A stretch of DNA of 33,869 nucleotides from Elusimicrobiota bacterium (lineage in GTDB: Bacteria > Elusimicrobiota > Elusimicrobia > F11): the NCBI GenBank assembly GCA_003140895.1, contig PLLH01000053.1, positions 1 to 33,869 of the forward strand, given 5' to 3'. A program made the position numbers and the translations under genes. Position 1 is the stretch's first letter. Each line of letters opens with the position of its first letter. A model generated the notes under the pieces. That model was not told the origin of the DNA. It saw nothing but the letters and a program-made list of their open reading frames with translations, and searched no databases. This document shows positions 7,471 through 15,853 of the stretch, piece by piece.

Positions 7471-8651
7471 TTGAGGTGACGCTGTCTTTCCTCCCAAAGA
7501 GGGTTCGTTTCGCGTTGTTTTTGGACGGTTTCGATGAGAATCCGGCAGGCTTTTTTTATGTCGTCTTGGGTCGTTGTATGGCCCAAAGAAAACCGAAGCG
7601 AGGCGTGAGCCAACTCTTGGGGAAGTCCCATGGCCAGGAGGACGTGAGACGGTTCCGGGCTCCCGGCGGTGCAGGCGCTTCCATTGGAGCAGGCCACGCC
7701 CTGAAGATCCAAAGCCGCCACCATCGCCGAACTATCGGTGAATTCAAAGCACATGTTGCTGGTGTTGGGGATTCGTTTTTTCAAATCTCCGTTCCGCCGC
7801 GATTGGGGAATCTTCGAGAGAATTTCGTTTTCAAAAGTGTCTCGAAGGTTTTTTAGTTTTGCGATGTCCCGCTCAAGGTTTTGTTGCGCGATCTCTGCGG
7901 CTTTGGCCATGCCGACAATGCCGGCCACGTTTTCCGTTCCGCCGCGCCAGTTTTTTTCCTGCCGCCCGCCTTGAATGAGGCTCACCATGCGGGTCCCTTT
8001 CCGAATATAAAGGATCCCGGCTCCTTTGGGGCCGCCGAATTTGTGGGCCGAGAGGGAGAAGAGGTCGACGCCCATGTCGTTCACCCGAATCGGCATCTTC
8101 CCCGCCGCCTGGACCCCGTCGGAGAAAAAGGGGATCTGTTTCTGGCGGCAGAGGCGTGCAATGTCCGAGAGAGGTTGTACGGTGCCTACTTCATTGTTGG
8201 CGGCCATCACGGAGACGAGGATGGTGTCGTCCGTGAGCAAAGGCTGAATGTCGTTGGCGTTTAAGACGCCGGAAGAGGATACAGGGGCTAAAACCAAGTC
8301 AATCAAATGCTCGCCCGCCATCTGCCGGAGGACTTGGCGAACCGCCGCGTGTTCCATCGGCGAGGAGATGACGCGTTTGCCTTTATTCTGAGATACCGCC
8401 CAGATTCCTTTGAGAGCCATGTTGTCGGCTTCGGTTCCCCCCGAAGTGAAAATAATTTCACTGGGGTCGTCCGCTCCAATGAAGGACGCCATCCGCGCTC
8501 GGGCGTCTTCAATCGCTTTCCGGGCTCGTTGGCCGGCTTGGTGCAAGCTCGAGGCGTTCCCGATTTCCATCGTGAGATAAGGCCTCATCGCCTCAAAGGC
8601 TTCGTTGTAAAGGGGGGTAGACGCGTTGTGATCCAGATAAATGGATTGCAT
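7467..8651 (-). CDS. Cysteine desulfurase, group I (NifS/IscS type), probable sulfur donor to MnmA
   Basis: PLP-dependent enzyme converting cysteine to alanine and forming a protein persulfide; 394 residues. PLP lysine K204 lies in SAHKFGGPKG, the cofactor-stacking histidine is H101 (PMEHAA), and catalytic C327 lies in the mobile loop SNGSACTAGSPEPSHVL. That extended Cys loop marks group I, distinct from the group II SufS encoded further upstream in the same operon. It overlaps mnmA (ATGA) and follows sufT by 4 bases. The adjacency to mnmA suggests a YrvO/IscS-like role in tRNA thiolation rather than general cluster assembly. Two desulfurases in one transcription unit imply division of labour. 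Assignment as iscS, nifS or yrvO is uncertain, so no symbol is given. Confidence 0.95.
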   Translation of the reverse strand: MQSIYLDHNASTPLYNEAFEAMRPYLTMEIGNASSLHQAGQRARKAIEDARARMASFIGADDPSEIIFTSGGTEADNMALKGIWAVSQNKGKRVISSPMEHAAVRQVLRQMAGEHLIDLVLAPVSSSGVLNANDIQPLLTDDTILVSVMAANNEVGTVQPLSDIARLCRQKQIPFFSDGVQAAGKMPIRVNDMGVDLFSLSAHKFGGPKGAGILYIRKGTRMVSLIQGGRQEKNWRGGTENVAGIVGMAKAAEIAQQNLERDIAKLKNLRDTFENEILSKIPQSRRNGDLKKRIPNTSNMCFEFTDSSAMVAALDLQGVACSNGSACTAGSPEPSHVLLAMGLPQELAHASLRFSLGHTTTQDDIKKACRILIETVQKQRETNPLWEERQRHLK

Positions 8652-8655
8652 CGGA

Positions 8656-9045
8656 CTAGAGGAGGCCCAACATCATTTTTCCTACGTCGGAGGCATGTTG
8701 ATGAGGGTCCCATTTGGGCGTCCACACGGGGTTCACTTTGACTTCTTTGACGTTTGGAAGGCGGCTGACCACGGAGTGGGTAAAACTCAAGAGTTGAGGG
8801 CCGTACGGGCAGGCCGGAGTTGTGAGCGTCATATCGATCGTCACTTTCCCCAACTCCGGTTCCCGATTGATTTTGTACACAAGTCCCAAATCAATGATGC
8901 TGATATGCATTTCCGGGTCTTCGACGGCCATCAGGACCGATGTGATCTCTTCCTCCGTTGGAAATGTTCCCGGGGCGGATGAAAGGGGCAGCCCGTCCAC
9001 GGGTTTGTCGATGGGAGATGGGGGGAGTTCAATGGGTTCCGCCAT
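8656..9045 (-). CDS. sufT: SufT / MIP18 (DUF59) family Fe-S assembly protein
   Basis: Small Fe-S cluster maturation factor of 129 residues. After a proline-rich N-terminus (1-28) comes the DUF59 core: DPEMHISIIDLGLVY at 43-57 and TLTTPACPYGP at 73-83, with the invariant Cys at 79. In staphylococci and mycobacteria SufT helps deliver clusters to target proteins and is often the last gene of the suf operon, as here. It lies 8 bases after sufU and 4 bases before the NifS-like gene. PaaD, from the same superfamily, is unlikely because no phenylacetate genes are present. Confidence 0.92.
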   Translation of the reverse strand: MAEPIELPPSPIDKPVDGLPLSSAPGTFPTEEEITSVLMAVEDPEMHISIIDLGLVYKINREPELGKVTIDMTLTTPACPYGPQLLSFTHSVVSRLPNVKEVKVNPVWTPKWDPHQHASDVGKMMLGLL

Positions 9046-9053
9046 AGGGCCTC

Positions 9054-9536
9054 TTACGATTTAAGACGTTGTTCCAGATTTTGAAGGAGCGTGTTCCAGG
9101 CGAGAAGAGCGCATTTGATTCGAACCGGATATTTTTTGACGCCTTCCAGCGCGGCCAGATCGCCTAACTCGTCCATGTCGACCGACCCGTTTGTGTGCGG
9201 CGTGCCGCCCTCAACGCCCAGGATGTGTTTAAAACGTTGAGTGAGCTCGATCGCCTCGGAGATGGTTTTCCCTTTCACCGCGGCCGTCATCATGGAGGCC
9301 GATGATTGGGAGATCGCGCATCCGTGGCCTTCAAATTTGACGTCTTTAATGAGTGTGTCGTCCAGGAGCGAAGTGATTTTGATCTGGTCTCCGCAAAGAG
9401 GGTTCACTCCATCGGCCTCGCTGTCGGGCCGGTCGATCCGGCCTTTGTTCCGGGGCGCTTTAAAATGATCCAGGATCACTTCGCGATAGAGCTCTTCCAC
9501 GCCTCCCATCGCCCCGCCTTGATTTCGTTCTTCCAT
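9054..9536 (-). CDS. sufU: SufU zinc-dependent sulfurtransferase / scaffold-like protein
   Basis: Accepts persulfide sulfur from SufS and passes it to SufBCD. The protein is 160 residues from the ATG at 9536; a GTG two codons earlier (9542) is possible. The three zinc/sulfur cysteines are C48 (NPLCGD, with D50), C73 (GHGCAIS) and C142 (RIKCALLAWNTL), matching the SufU arrangement. The insert between the second and third cysteines is characteristic of SufU rather than IscU, and the IscU LPPVK chaperone motif is absent. A GGGAGAG-like ribosome-binding site precedes it. It sits between sufS and sufT in the usual order. Confidence 0.95.
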   Translation of the reverse strand: MEERNQGGAMGGVEELYREVILDHFKAPRNKGRIDRPDSEADGVNPLCGDQIKITSLLDDTLIKDVKFEGHGCAISQSSASMMTAAVKGKTISEAIELTQRFKHILGVEGGTPHTNGSVDMDELGDLAALEGVKKYPVRIKCALLAWNTLLQNLEQRLKS

Positions 9537-9555
9537 CGTCACGCTTCTCTCCCTG

Positions 9556-10809
9556 TCAGATCGCCGATTTTGCCAGACCGAAGACCTGATCCACTTTGCT
9601 TAATCCGTTGATGAAGGCGTCCACGTCGTCGGTCGTATTATAAACATAGAAGCTGAGGCGCGCCGTGGCCGGCACATGGAGTGCCTCCATCAAAGGTTGC
9701 GCGCAGTGGTGCCCCACGCGGATGGCGATTCCTTCTTCTCCCAGGATGGTTCCGACATCGTGCGCGTGAACAATCTTATGATTAAAAGAGATGGCGGAGC
9801 CTTGCTCATCCAGGATCTTGGGGCCGTAGACGGTGATGTCCGGCCGCTCCAGAAGGCGTTTCAGCGCGTAGGCGGCCAGGGTCTTTTCATGTTGGCGAAC
9901 CGTTTCCATTCCAATGTGCGTCAGATAATCCAGCGCCACGGAGAAAGCGGCCACATCGGCGTAATTCGGCGTTCCCGCTTCGAATTTAAGGGGGGCGTCC
10001 GCCCAGGTGATGGTGTCGAGCTTCACTGTGCTGATCATCTCGCCGCCGCCCATAAACGGATCCATGGTGTCCAAAATCTCCGGCCTCACCCAGAGAACGC
10101 CCACACCGGTGGGGCCCAGCATTTTGTGGGCGGAAAAAGCCAGGAAATCGCAATCCATGTGAGCCACGTCCGTCGGTTCATGCGGAACGGATTGAGCCCC
10201 GTCCACCAGAACCAGTGATTTGTTCTGATGGGCCATTAGGATTATTTTTTGGAGAGGAGGCCTCACCCCCAGCACATTGGAGAGGGCCGTGACAGCGACG
10301 AGCTTCACGCGCGGCGTCAGGAGCCGGTCGAAGGCGGCCATGTCCAATTGTCCGTCGTTGGTAATCGGAACGGATTTGAGTTTCACGCCTTTTTCTTTCG
10401 ACAGTTGATACCACGGAACAATATTGGCGTGGTGCTCAAAATCCGTGATCAGGATTTCGTCGCCTTCTTTTAAGAATTTACGGCCCCACGAATGAGCGAC
10501 GAGGTTGATGGACTCCGTCGTGTTTCGAGTGAAAATAACATTTTGGCTGGAGGGCGACTTGATGAACTCCGCCACTTTCGTGCGCGTGTTTTCATAGAGG
10601 GCGGTGGCGGCCTCGGCCAAGGGGTAAACGCCCCGGTGGATATTGGCGTTGCTCTCCCGGTAAAAGTTGGATAGCGCCTCAATCACCGCGTTCGGTTTTT
10701 GGGTCGTGGCCGCGCTGTCCAAATACACGAGCGGGCGTCCGTTCATGGTGCGAGACAGGAGGGGGAAATCCGCTCTGATTTTTAATGGGTCGAATGATTT
10801 TGTCGGCAT
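9556..10809 (-). CDS. sufS: Cysteine desulfurase SufS (group II)
   Basis: PLP enzyme of 417 residues that releases sulfur from cysteine for the SUF machinery. The PLP lysine is K229 in SAHKMLGPTG, and the catalytic cysteine is C369 in the short, ordered RVGHHCAQPLM loop typical of group II. Other family blocks are YLDSAATTQKP (29-39), EHHANIVPW (125-133) and FEAGTPNYAD (276-285). SufS needs SufU, encoded next, to accept the persulfide. GAGGAG lies upstream of the ATG as a ribosome-binding site, and the gene is 8 bases from the Rieske gene. Confidence 0.97.
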   Translation of the reverse strand: MPTKSFDPLKIRADFPLLSRTMNGRPLVYLDSAATTQKPNAVIEALSNFYRESNANIHRGVYPLAEAATALYENTRTKVAEFIKSPSSQNVIFTRNTTESINLVAHSWGRKFLKEGDEILITDFEHHANIVPWYQLSKEKGVKLKSVPITNDGQLDMAAFDRLLTPRVKLVAVTALSNVLGVRPPLQKIILMAHQNKSLVLVDGAQSVPHEPTDVAHMDCDFLAFSAHKMLGPTGVGVLWVRPEILDTMDPFMGGGEMISTVKLDTITWADAPLKFEAGTPNYADVAAFSVALDYLTHIGMETVRQHEKTLAAYALKRLLERPDITVYGPKILDEQGSAISFNHKIVHAHDVGTILGEEGIAIRVGHHCAQPLMEALHVPATARLSFYVYNTTDDVDAFINGLSKVDQVFGLAKSAI

Positions 10810-10817
10810 GGCTTGTT

Positions 10818-11150
10818 TTACTCCTCAATGAGACGTTGTTCGTTCAGTTTGACGAAAAGGGTCTCTCCTTCCACTTTGATCTCATGCGTGCGAATGGGTT
10901 TGACGGCCGGCAGTGTCAGCGCCTGCCCGCTCTTGACGGAAAATTTGGCTCCGTGAAGCGGGCAGTCGATTTCTTCGCCGTCGATCTCCACGTTTTCCAA
11001 AGCCGCTTCGGCGTGGGTGCATTGATCGTCGAAGGCAAAGAACTCATCTTTAATCCGCGCGATGCAAATCCGCTGCCCTTGAACGTTGACCCCCGTTGTC
11101 CACTGGGCGCGAAACCCCTTTTTGTCTCCGACGGACACAAACTCGCTCAT
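10818..11150 (-). CDS. Rieske [2Fe-2S] ferredoxin in the suf operon
   Basis: Small electron carrier of 110 residues with a complete Rieske ligand set: C44-T-H46 and C63-P-L-H66, binding a 2Fe-2S cluster through two Cys and two His. The rest resembles the ferredoxin subunit of non-haem ring-oxygenase and NirD-like proteins. The start is the ATG at 11150, overlapping the sufD stop as ATGA; the frame upstream is sufD read out of frame. A Rieske protein inside a suf operon is known from some actinobacterial clusters. It may supply electrons for cluster assembly, but that is inference. No oxygenase gene is nearby. Confidence 0.93.
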   Translation of the reverse strand: MSEFVSVGDKKGFRAQWTTGVNVQGQRICIARIKDEFFAFDDQCTHAEAALENVEIDGEEIDCPLHGAKFSVKSGQALTLPAVKPIRTHEIKVEGETLFVKLNEQRLIEE

Positions 11151-12406
11151 GAAACCTTTTCTTCGATGAGCGTCCGGAGCTGGTCCTGAACGGATTCCGA
11201 GGGGACTTCCGCAATCACAGGTTCCAGAAAACCCTGAACGATCATTTTTTCCGCGTCGGCGGGGGAAATGCCCCGCGTTTCCAAATAATATTTTTGATCC
11301 TCGTCCACAGGCCCCACCGCCGCCCCGTGGGAGCATTTGACGTCGTCGGCCAAAATCTCCAGGTTGGGGATGGCGTCAGCCCGGGCGTCTTTCGAGAGAA
11401 GAAGATGTTTGGCTCCCTGATAAGCGTCGGATTGTTGGGCGCTTTTCACGATCGAGACGAGTCCTGAGAAAAAGGATTTGGAGGCCCCCTTCAAGGCGCC
11501 TCGAAACTGAATGTCGCTCGTGGTTTGAGGGGCCTCGTGCTTTTGCGTGATCCAATTTTCAAAGGATTGCGTTCCGTCTCCCAGGAGAACCCCCAGTATT
11601 TTATTTATGGCGCCTCTTCCCCGGAGGTCCAGATGGGTTTCATTGCGAAAGAGGTGGGCGCCCACTTGAACGTCGACGGAATTAAAAACGCTCGACTCGT
11701 CTTGAATGACGTTTTCGAAGTTGAAATGGATGAGGTTGGACGATCCCCGCTCAAGGTGAATGAAATTGACGCGCGCGTCTTTTTTCAGATGGATCAACGT
11801 CGAGCTCGCGACAAAACCGGGGTCGGAAGAGGAAGCGGCGGCTCCCGTTCCATTTTCTTCCCAGATCTGCGCTTCGGCGCCCTCGTCGAGAAGAATAAAT
11901 TGAAGGGGAAACCGGGCCCGAAGAGGCGTTTCCGCCGGGGACAGGAGATGAACCGGGGTTTTGATTTTCATTCCTTTCTTTATCATCAGAAGCGTGCCGG
12001 ACTGTCCGACGGCCAAGGCCAGAGTATGGAATTTGTTGTTCGTCGCTTTTCGCAGGGCGTCTTCCCATAAGGAGTGAAGGGAATCCGGTTCTTTCAGGAA
12101 CGCCTCCCGAAGGGAATACCGGAGAAGACCCTCGTCTTGTTTGGCCGGTGACTCGGAGGATCCATTTGGATGGGCCATGGTTTCGGGGGCGAGAGAGAGA
12201 CGAAGGCTCGAAAGCGGCATGGACTCCAGGTTCGTCCGTTTCCAGGTCTCTGATTTTTTATCTGGCCACGGGAGCGCAAGGAAATGGGTCAGCGCTTTTA
12301 ACCGCAGGTCCAGCGCCCAGCCGGGTTCGCCCTGGTCTTTTGAAAAATCAGCCAGCCAGGCAGGGGTGATGTCCATGAGGAGAGGCTCATTCAGTTGCGT
12401 CATCAT
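11147..12406 (-). CDS. sufD: Fe-S cluster assembly protein SufD
   Basis: Scaffold-complex subunit that pairs with SufB in SufBC2D, 419 residues. The C-terminal half is the SufBD beta-helix domain, with the diagnostic KCSHGAAVG segment (the His is a proposed cluster-site residue) and the final GISPADAEKMIVQGFLEPV block that binds SufC. The N-terminal half is divergent, as is usual for SufD. Start choice is between tandem ATGs at 12406 and 12403; a TTG at 12442 inside sufB is unlikely. It begins 10 bases after sufB and overlaps the Rieske gene by 4. Confidence 0.94.
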   Translation of the reverse strand: MMTQLNEPLLMDITPAWLADFSKDQGEPGWALDLRLKALTHFLALPWPDKKSETWKRTNLESMPLSSLRLSLAPETMAHPNGSSESPAKQDEGLLRYSLREAFLKEPDSLHSLWEDALRKATNNKFHTLALAVGQSGTLLMIKKGMKIKTPVHLLSPAETPLRARFPLQFILLDEGAEAQIWEENGTGAAASSSDPGFVASSTLIHLKKDARVNFIHLERGSSNLIHFNFENVIQDESSVFNSVDVQVGAHLFRNETHLDLRGRGAINKILGVLLGDGTQSFENWITQKHEAPQTTSDIQFRGALKGASKSFFSGLVSIVKSAQQSDAYQGAKHLLLSKDARADAIPNLEILADDVKCSHGAAVGPVDEDQKYYLETRGISPADAEKMIVQGFLEPVIAEVPSESVQDQLRTLIEEKVS

Positions 12407-12416
12407 GGGGAGCCCT

Positions 12417-13823
12417 TTACCCGATGGAGCCGTCCATCTCAAGTTGAATGAGACGGTTGAGCTCCACCGCGTATTCCATGGGAAGTTGTTTGGTGAAAGG
12501 TTCTATAAAGCCGTTCACGATCAGGGATTGGGCTTCTTGTTCTTTGAGGCCGCGGCTCATGAGATAGAACATCTGTTCCTCGCCCACTTTGGACACGGTG
12601 GCTTCGTGCCCCACGCTCGCGGTCTGCTCGTCGATTTCCATCGTGGGATACGTGTCGGAGCGGGAATTCTCATCCAGAAGAAGCGCGTCGCAGCGAACGT
12701 TGGATTTGCAGTTCAACGCTCCTTTGTACACTTTGAGGAGGCCGCGGTACGAGGTCCGGCCGCCGTCTCGGGAAATGGATTTGGAGAGAATGGTGGAGGT
12801 CGTGTTCGGCGCCACGTGAACCATTTTGGCGCCGGCGTCTTGATGCTGGCCTTTCCCCGCGTAAGCGATGGAAAGGACTTCGCCGCGCGCCCGTTCTCCC
12901 AGCAAATACACGGCGGGGTATTTCATCGTGAGTTTCGATCCCAAATTCCCGTCGATCCACTCCACCGCCGCGTCTTCATAGGCGGCGGCGCGTTTGGTGA
13001 CCAAATTGTAGACGTTGTTGGACCAGTTCTGGATGGTGGTGTATCGGATCTTGGAGCCTTTCAGCGCGATGAGCTCCACCACCGCCGAATGCAGCGAATC
13101 GCTGGAATACGTCGGCGCCGTGCAGCCTTCAATGTAATGAACATTGCTTCCTTCGTCCGTGATGATGAGCGTTCGCTCAAATTGACCCATGTTCTCCGAA
13201 TTGATGCGAAAGTAAGCCTGGAGGGGAATTTCCACGTGCGTGTTTTTGGGAACGTAAATGAAGCTTCCGCCGGACCATACCGCAGAATTCAAGGCGGAAA
13301 ACTTGTTGTCGCCGGGGGGGATGATCGTCCCCATATATTTTTTCACGATGTCCGGGCATTGCTGAACGGCTTGATCCATGCCCAGAAAAATCACGCCTTT
13401 TTTTTCTAAGTCGGCCTGGATGGAATGATACACCACCTCGGATTCGTATTGGGCGGTGACGCCAGCCAGGAACCGTCGCTCGGCTTCCGGGATTCCCAGC
13501 TTCTCAAAGGTGTTTTTCAGCTTTTCCGGGACGTCGTCCCAGTTTTTTTCTGTTTTTTCAGACGGGCGGACGTAATAGCGAATGTTATCGAAGTCCAGGA
13601 GCTTCAGGAGTTTGGTGTTCCCCCAGGACGGCATCGGTTTTTTTTCATAGATATCGAGGGCTTTGAGCCGGAATTTGAGCATCCACTCCGGCTCTTTTTT
13701 CATGGCTGAGATTTGCTCAACCAGGTTCCGGGTGAGTCCCCGGCCGGAGGTGAACACGCTTTCCACGTCGTCATGGAAACCGTATTTGTAGTCTTTGGGT
13801 TGGACGGTCGCTTTTTGAGTCAT
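12417..13823 (-). CDS. sufB: Fe-S cluster assembly protein SufB
   Basis: Main scaffold subunit of the SufBC2D complex, where new clusters are built; 468 residues. Highly conserved blocks include [15 protein letters not shown] (about 180-194), YIEGCTAP with C234, [16 protein letters not shown] with C378, and the closing [18 protein letters not shown] that contacts SufC. The start is the ATG at 13823, preceded by AGGAGAAGG about 4 bases away, which rules out the longer in-frame extension into sufC. It lies between sufC and sufD. Confidence 0.98.
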   Translation of the reverse strand: MTQKATVQPKDYKYGFHDDVESVFTSGRGLTRNLVEQISAMKKEPEWMLKFRLKALDIYEKKPMPSWGNTKLLKLLDFDNIRYYVRPSEKTEKNWDDVPEKLKNTFEKLGIPEAERRFLAGVTAQYESEVVYHSIQADLEKKGVIFLGMDQAVQQCPDIVKKYMGTIIPPGDNKFSALNSAVWSGGSFIYVPKNTHVEIPLQAYFRINSENMGQFERTLIITDEGSNVHYIEGCTAPTYSSDSLHSAVVELIALKGSKIRYTTIQNWSNNVYNLVTKRAAAYEDAAVEWIDGNLGSKLTMKYPAVYLLGERARGEVLSIAYAGKGQHQDAGAKMVHVAPNTTSTILSKSISRDGGRTSYRGLLKVYKGALNCKSNVRCDALLLDENSRSDTYPTMEIDEQTASVGHEATVSKVGEEQMFYLMSRGLKEQEAQSLIVNGFIEPFTKQLPMEYAVELNRLIQLEMDGSIG

Positions 13824-13842
13824 ATCCTTCTCCTGAAAAATC

Positions 13843-14628
13843 CTAGGCGGAAACCGCCTGTTGCGTGACGGGGAGGCCCGCTTCTTTGAGCACCCAGTCG
13901 TATCCTTTTTTCTCGAGTTCAAGCGCCAGCTCTTTCGTGCCTGATTTGATGATGCGCCCATCGGCCAGCACGTGGATGAAATCGGGTTGCACGTAATTCA
14001 AGATTCGTTGATAGTGCGTGATGATAAGGATGCTCCGTTCCGGGCTACGCGTGTGCTCGATGCCGCTCGCCACGACTTTGAGGGCGTCGATGTCCAGGCC
14101 GGAATCCGTTTCATCCAAAATGGAGAGCGTGGGCTCCAGCAAGGCCATTTGGAGGATCTCATGACGCTTTTTTTCTCCGCCGGAAAACCCCTCGTTGATG
14201 TAGCGACCGATGAACGTATCGCTGATGCCCAATAGTTTCATCTTCGCTTTCAGCGTTTTGAGAAATTCCGTGACGGGAACGTCTTTTCCTTTGACCGATT
14301 GAAGACTGAGCCGCAAAAATTTGGCCACCGGAACGCCGGGAATCGCCAGCGGATATTGAAACGCCAAAAACAAGCCTTTCCTCGCCCGGACATCCACGGG
14401 AATTCCGAACAAATCTTCTCCCAAAAACCGGATGCGTCCCTCGGTGACTTTGTATTTCGGATGCCCCATGAGAATGTTCGACAAGGTGGATTTCCCGGAG
14501 CCGTTCGGGCCCATGATGGCGTGAACCTCTCCTTTATTAATGGTCAGGTTAATTCCTTTGAGGATGGATTTGCCCTCAATGGCGGCGTGAACATTGTCGA
14601 TTTCGAGTAGAACTGTTTTTTCTGTCAC
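13843..14628 (-). CDS. sufC: Fe-S cluster assembly ATPase SufC
   Basis: ABC-type ATPase that powers cluster assembly on SufBD; cytoplasmic, with no permease partner. It is 261 residues from the preferred GTG start. Walker [10 protein letters not shown] is at 40-48, the Q-loop at about 91, the signature FSGGEKKR at 148-155, Walker B LSILDE at 168-173 followed by the SufC-specific DSGLDIDAL, and the switch His in ITHYQR. I choose the GTG at 14628 because AAGGAG sits 6 bases upstream. An ATG five codons earlier (14643) overlaps the rrf2 stop as ATGA but has no ribosome-binding site. It is the first suf gene after the regulator. Confidence 0.96.
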   Translation of the reverse strand: MTEKTVLLEIDNVHAAIEGKSILKGINLTINKGEVHAIMGPNGSGKSTLSNILMGHPKYKVTEGRIRFLGEDLFGIPVDVRARKGLFLAFQYPLAIPGVPVAKFLRLSLQSVKGKDVPVTEFLKTLKAKMKLLGISDTFIGRYINEGFSGGEKKRHEILQMALLEPTLSILDETDSGLDIDALKVVASGIEHTRSPERSILIITHYQRILNYVQPDFIHVLADGRIIKSGTKELALELEKKGYDWVLKEAGLPVTQQAVSA

Positions 14629-14634
14629 AAAAGT

Positions 14635-14640
14635 CTCCTT
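14635..14640 (-). promoter_or_regulatory. Shine-Dalgarno deciding the sufC start
   Basis: Minus-strand AAGGAG ends 6 bases before the GTG at 14628. It lies downstream of the alternative ATG at 14643, so it favours the GTG as the main initiation codon. Confidence 0.65.
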
Positions 14641-15095
14641 CATGAAAGTTGGATGGGGCCATTCAACGCTGCAAATTTTTGAGCGTCTCCGCTCAGTTTC
14701 GCCAACGTATTTTTCGCCAGGACTTTGAGGAGCTGACCGTCCAGTTCGTTGCAGAGGACTCGGCTCAAGCATCCTTCAACCTTGTGGCACGTGGCGGATA
14801 AATTCTCGGGATGGCTGCAAAGGACGGGTTCCAGGGGTCCTTCCAAAATGGTCACGATGTCCGCCAAGGAGACCTCTTTCGGGCTTTTTTCCGTTGTATA
14901 TCCCCCTTGAGGGCCTCTTATAGCTGTAACAATTCCCGCCTTCTTTAGTTTCAGGAATATCTGTTCCAGAAAGGGCAACGGAATCCCTTGCCGGCGGGCG
15001 ATGTCCGCTAAGCGGACGGGCTTGCCTTCCGAATGCTGGATGAGGTCAATCAGGGCCCTCACGGCGTAGGTGGATTTGGTCGACATGCGCATCAT
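14640..15095 (-). CDS. Rrf2-family Fe-S-sensing regulator heading the suf operon
   Basis: Winged-helix transcription regulator of 151 residues, the IscR/SufR/CymR superfamily. The HTH is in the N-terminal half ([30 protein letters not shown] at about 27-56), followed by the wing RGPQGGY (60-66). Four cysteines, C93, C103, C109 and C115, lie in the region that binds a cluster in IscR; the last three are spaced Cx5Cx5C as in IscR. This suggests it senses Fe-S status and represses suf when clusters are sufficient, but that is inference. Two interlocking inverted repeats lie just upstream over its predicted -35 element, consistent with autoregulation. Alternative ATGs are at 15092 and 15086. Confidence 0.93.
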   Translation of the reverse strand: MMRMSTKSTYAVRALIDLIQHSEGKPVRLADIARRQGIPLPFLEQIFLKLKKAGIVTAIRGPQGGYTTEKSPKEVSLADIVTILEGPLEPVLCSHPENLSATCHKVEGCLSRVLCNELDGQLLKVLAKNTLAKLSGDAQKFAALNGPIQLS

Positions 15096-15104
15096 AACGA
15101 CGTC

Positions 15105-15134
15105 ACTTTATCATTAGTTGACCTATTGAGTCAA
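15105..15134 (-). promoter_or_regulatory. Predicted promoter of rrf2-suf
   Basis: Minus-strand TTGACT (15134-15129) and TAAAGT (15110-15105) are 18 bases apart; GATAAA at 16 bases is an alternative -10. The predicted start is within a few bases of the ATG at 15095 and no Shine-Dalgarno is seen. The -35 lies inside the dyad described separately. Confidence 0.5.
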
Positions 15135-15141
15135 CAATAGG
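15117..15141. promoter_or_regulatory. Interlocking inverted repeats, probable Rrf2 operator
   Basis: Two perfect dyads overlap here. GTTGAC (15117-15122) pairs with GTCAAC (15130-15135) across 7 bases. CCTATTG (15122-15128) pairs with CAATAGG (15135-15141) across 6 bases. They cover the predicted -35 of the rrf2-suf promoter, where a repressor would block polymerase. Binding by the adjacent Rrf2 protein is inferred. Confidence 0.55.
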
Positions 15142-15203
15142 GGGCTTACCCTGGAATTCGTTACTTCGTCGTGATGGGAGGGATTAATCGAGCGTTGAGA
15201 GAG

Positions 15204-15767
15204 TTAAAGCTGGGGTTCTTGGTGGGACTTGGCGTCGTCATCTTCGGTGATGGCGGCTTTTTTCCCGATGATTCCAACGACCGTGGCGTTGGGTTTCACG
15301 TCTTGAAGAATCAGCGCGCCGGCGCCGATTTTGGCTCCGTCTCCAATATGAATGGGCCCAAGCAGGATGGCGCTGGCTCCCACCACAACGTTTTTCCCAA
15401 GAGTCGGGTGGCGTTTTCCGCGTGAGAGAGACGTTCCGCCGAGCACGCACCCTTGATAGAGCAAGCACCCCTCCCCAATTTCCGCTGTTTCGCCGATCAC
15501 AATGCCCATGCCGTGATCGATGGCGACCGCCCGGCCGATTTTGGCGCCGGGGTGGATTTCAATGCCGGTCAAAAACCGGCTGAGGTGCGACACGAGGCGG
15601 GCCAATAAATAAAGCCGCCAGGCGTAGAGCCGGTGCGCCGCGCGGTGAAACCAGATGGCGTGAAGCCCCGGGTAGCAGAGCAGGACTTCCAGCCAGGATC
15701 GGGCGGCGGGGTCTTTGACCAGAAGCGCTTTGATGTCTTCTCGCATGGTTCTCAGGATTCGGATCAT
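15204..15767 (-). CDS. cysE: Serine O-acetyltransferase CysE
   Basis: Makes O-acetylserine from serine and acetyl-CoA, the committed step to cysteine. The 187 residues from the ATG at 15767 give a short CysE/EpsC-like form with a reduced N-terminal helical domain. The left-handed beta-helix of hexapeptide repeats runs from about 70 to 165 ([16 protein letters not shown], then [14 protein letters not shown]). Catalytic D84-H85 lies in [15 protein letters not shown], and the QGCVLGGTS and RHPTLG blocks are typical. A TTG 20 codons upstream is an unlikely start. Its -10 element lies 6 bases before the ATG. It precedes the rrf2-suf promoter by 108 bases, supplying the cysteine consumed by the downstream desulfurases. 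Confidence 0.93.
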   Translation of the reverse strand: MIRILRTMREDIKALLVKDPAARSWLEVLLCYPGLHAIWFHRAAHRLYAWRLYLLARLVSHLSRFLTGIEIHPGAKIGRAVAIDHGMGIVIGETAEIGEGCLLYQGCVLGGTSLSRGKRHPTLGKNVVVGASAILLGPIHIGDGAKIGAGALILQDVKPNATVVGIIGKKAAITEDDDAKSHQEPQL

Positions 15768-15773
15768 TCCCGG

Positions 15774-15801
15774 ATCATAGTTTTTTTTGAGCGAATTTCG
15801 A
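15774..15801 (-). promoter_or_regulatory. Predicted cysE promoter, leaderless spacing
   Basis: Minus-strand TATGAT (15779-15774) ends 6 bases before the cysE ATG. A TCGAAA-type -35 (15801-15796) is 16 bases upstream across an A-rich stretch. No convincing Shine-Dalgarno is present. The -35 is weak, the -10 position good. Confidence 0.45.
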
Positions 15802-15818
15802 TGCGATTCAATTTGAAA

Positions 15819-15847
15819 TAGACGCAAAAGGCAACTTTTACTAGTGT
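15819..15847 (+). promoter_or_regulatory. Predicted murC-murB promoter, leaderless spacing
   Basis: TAGACG (15819-15824), a 17-base spacer and TAGTGT (15842-15847) end 6 bases before the ATG at 15854. The intervening TCCTCT is pyrimidine-rich, so no Shine-Dalgarno exists. Both hexamers are imperfect. It is back-to-back with the cysE promoter. Confidence 0.4.
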
Positions 15848-15853
15848 TCCTCT

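Noticed and set aside
10818-11336. A longer 172-residue version of the Rieske protein
   Set aside because: The first 62 residues are sufD coding DNA read in another frame. The ATG at 11150 forms an ATGA junction and starts right at the family's N-terminus.
12141-13409. A 422-codon plus-strand open frame opposite sufB and sufD
   Set aside because: It mirrors the two well-conserved suf genes in an antisense frame. Its translation has no recognisable domain, and long antisense frames are expected at this G+C.
15768-15853. Possible riboswitch or T-box between cysE and murC
   Set aside because: The 86-base gap is AT-rich and fully explained by two back-to-back promoters. No conserved T-box or SAM-riboswitch core is visible.
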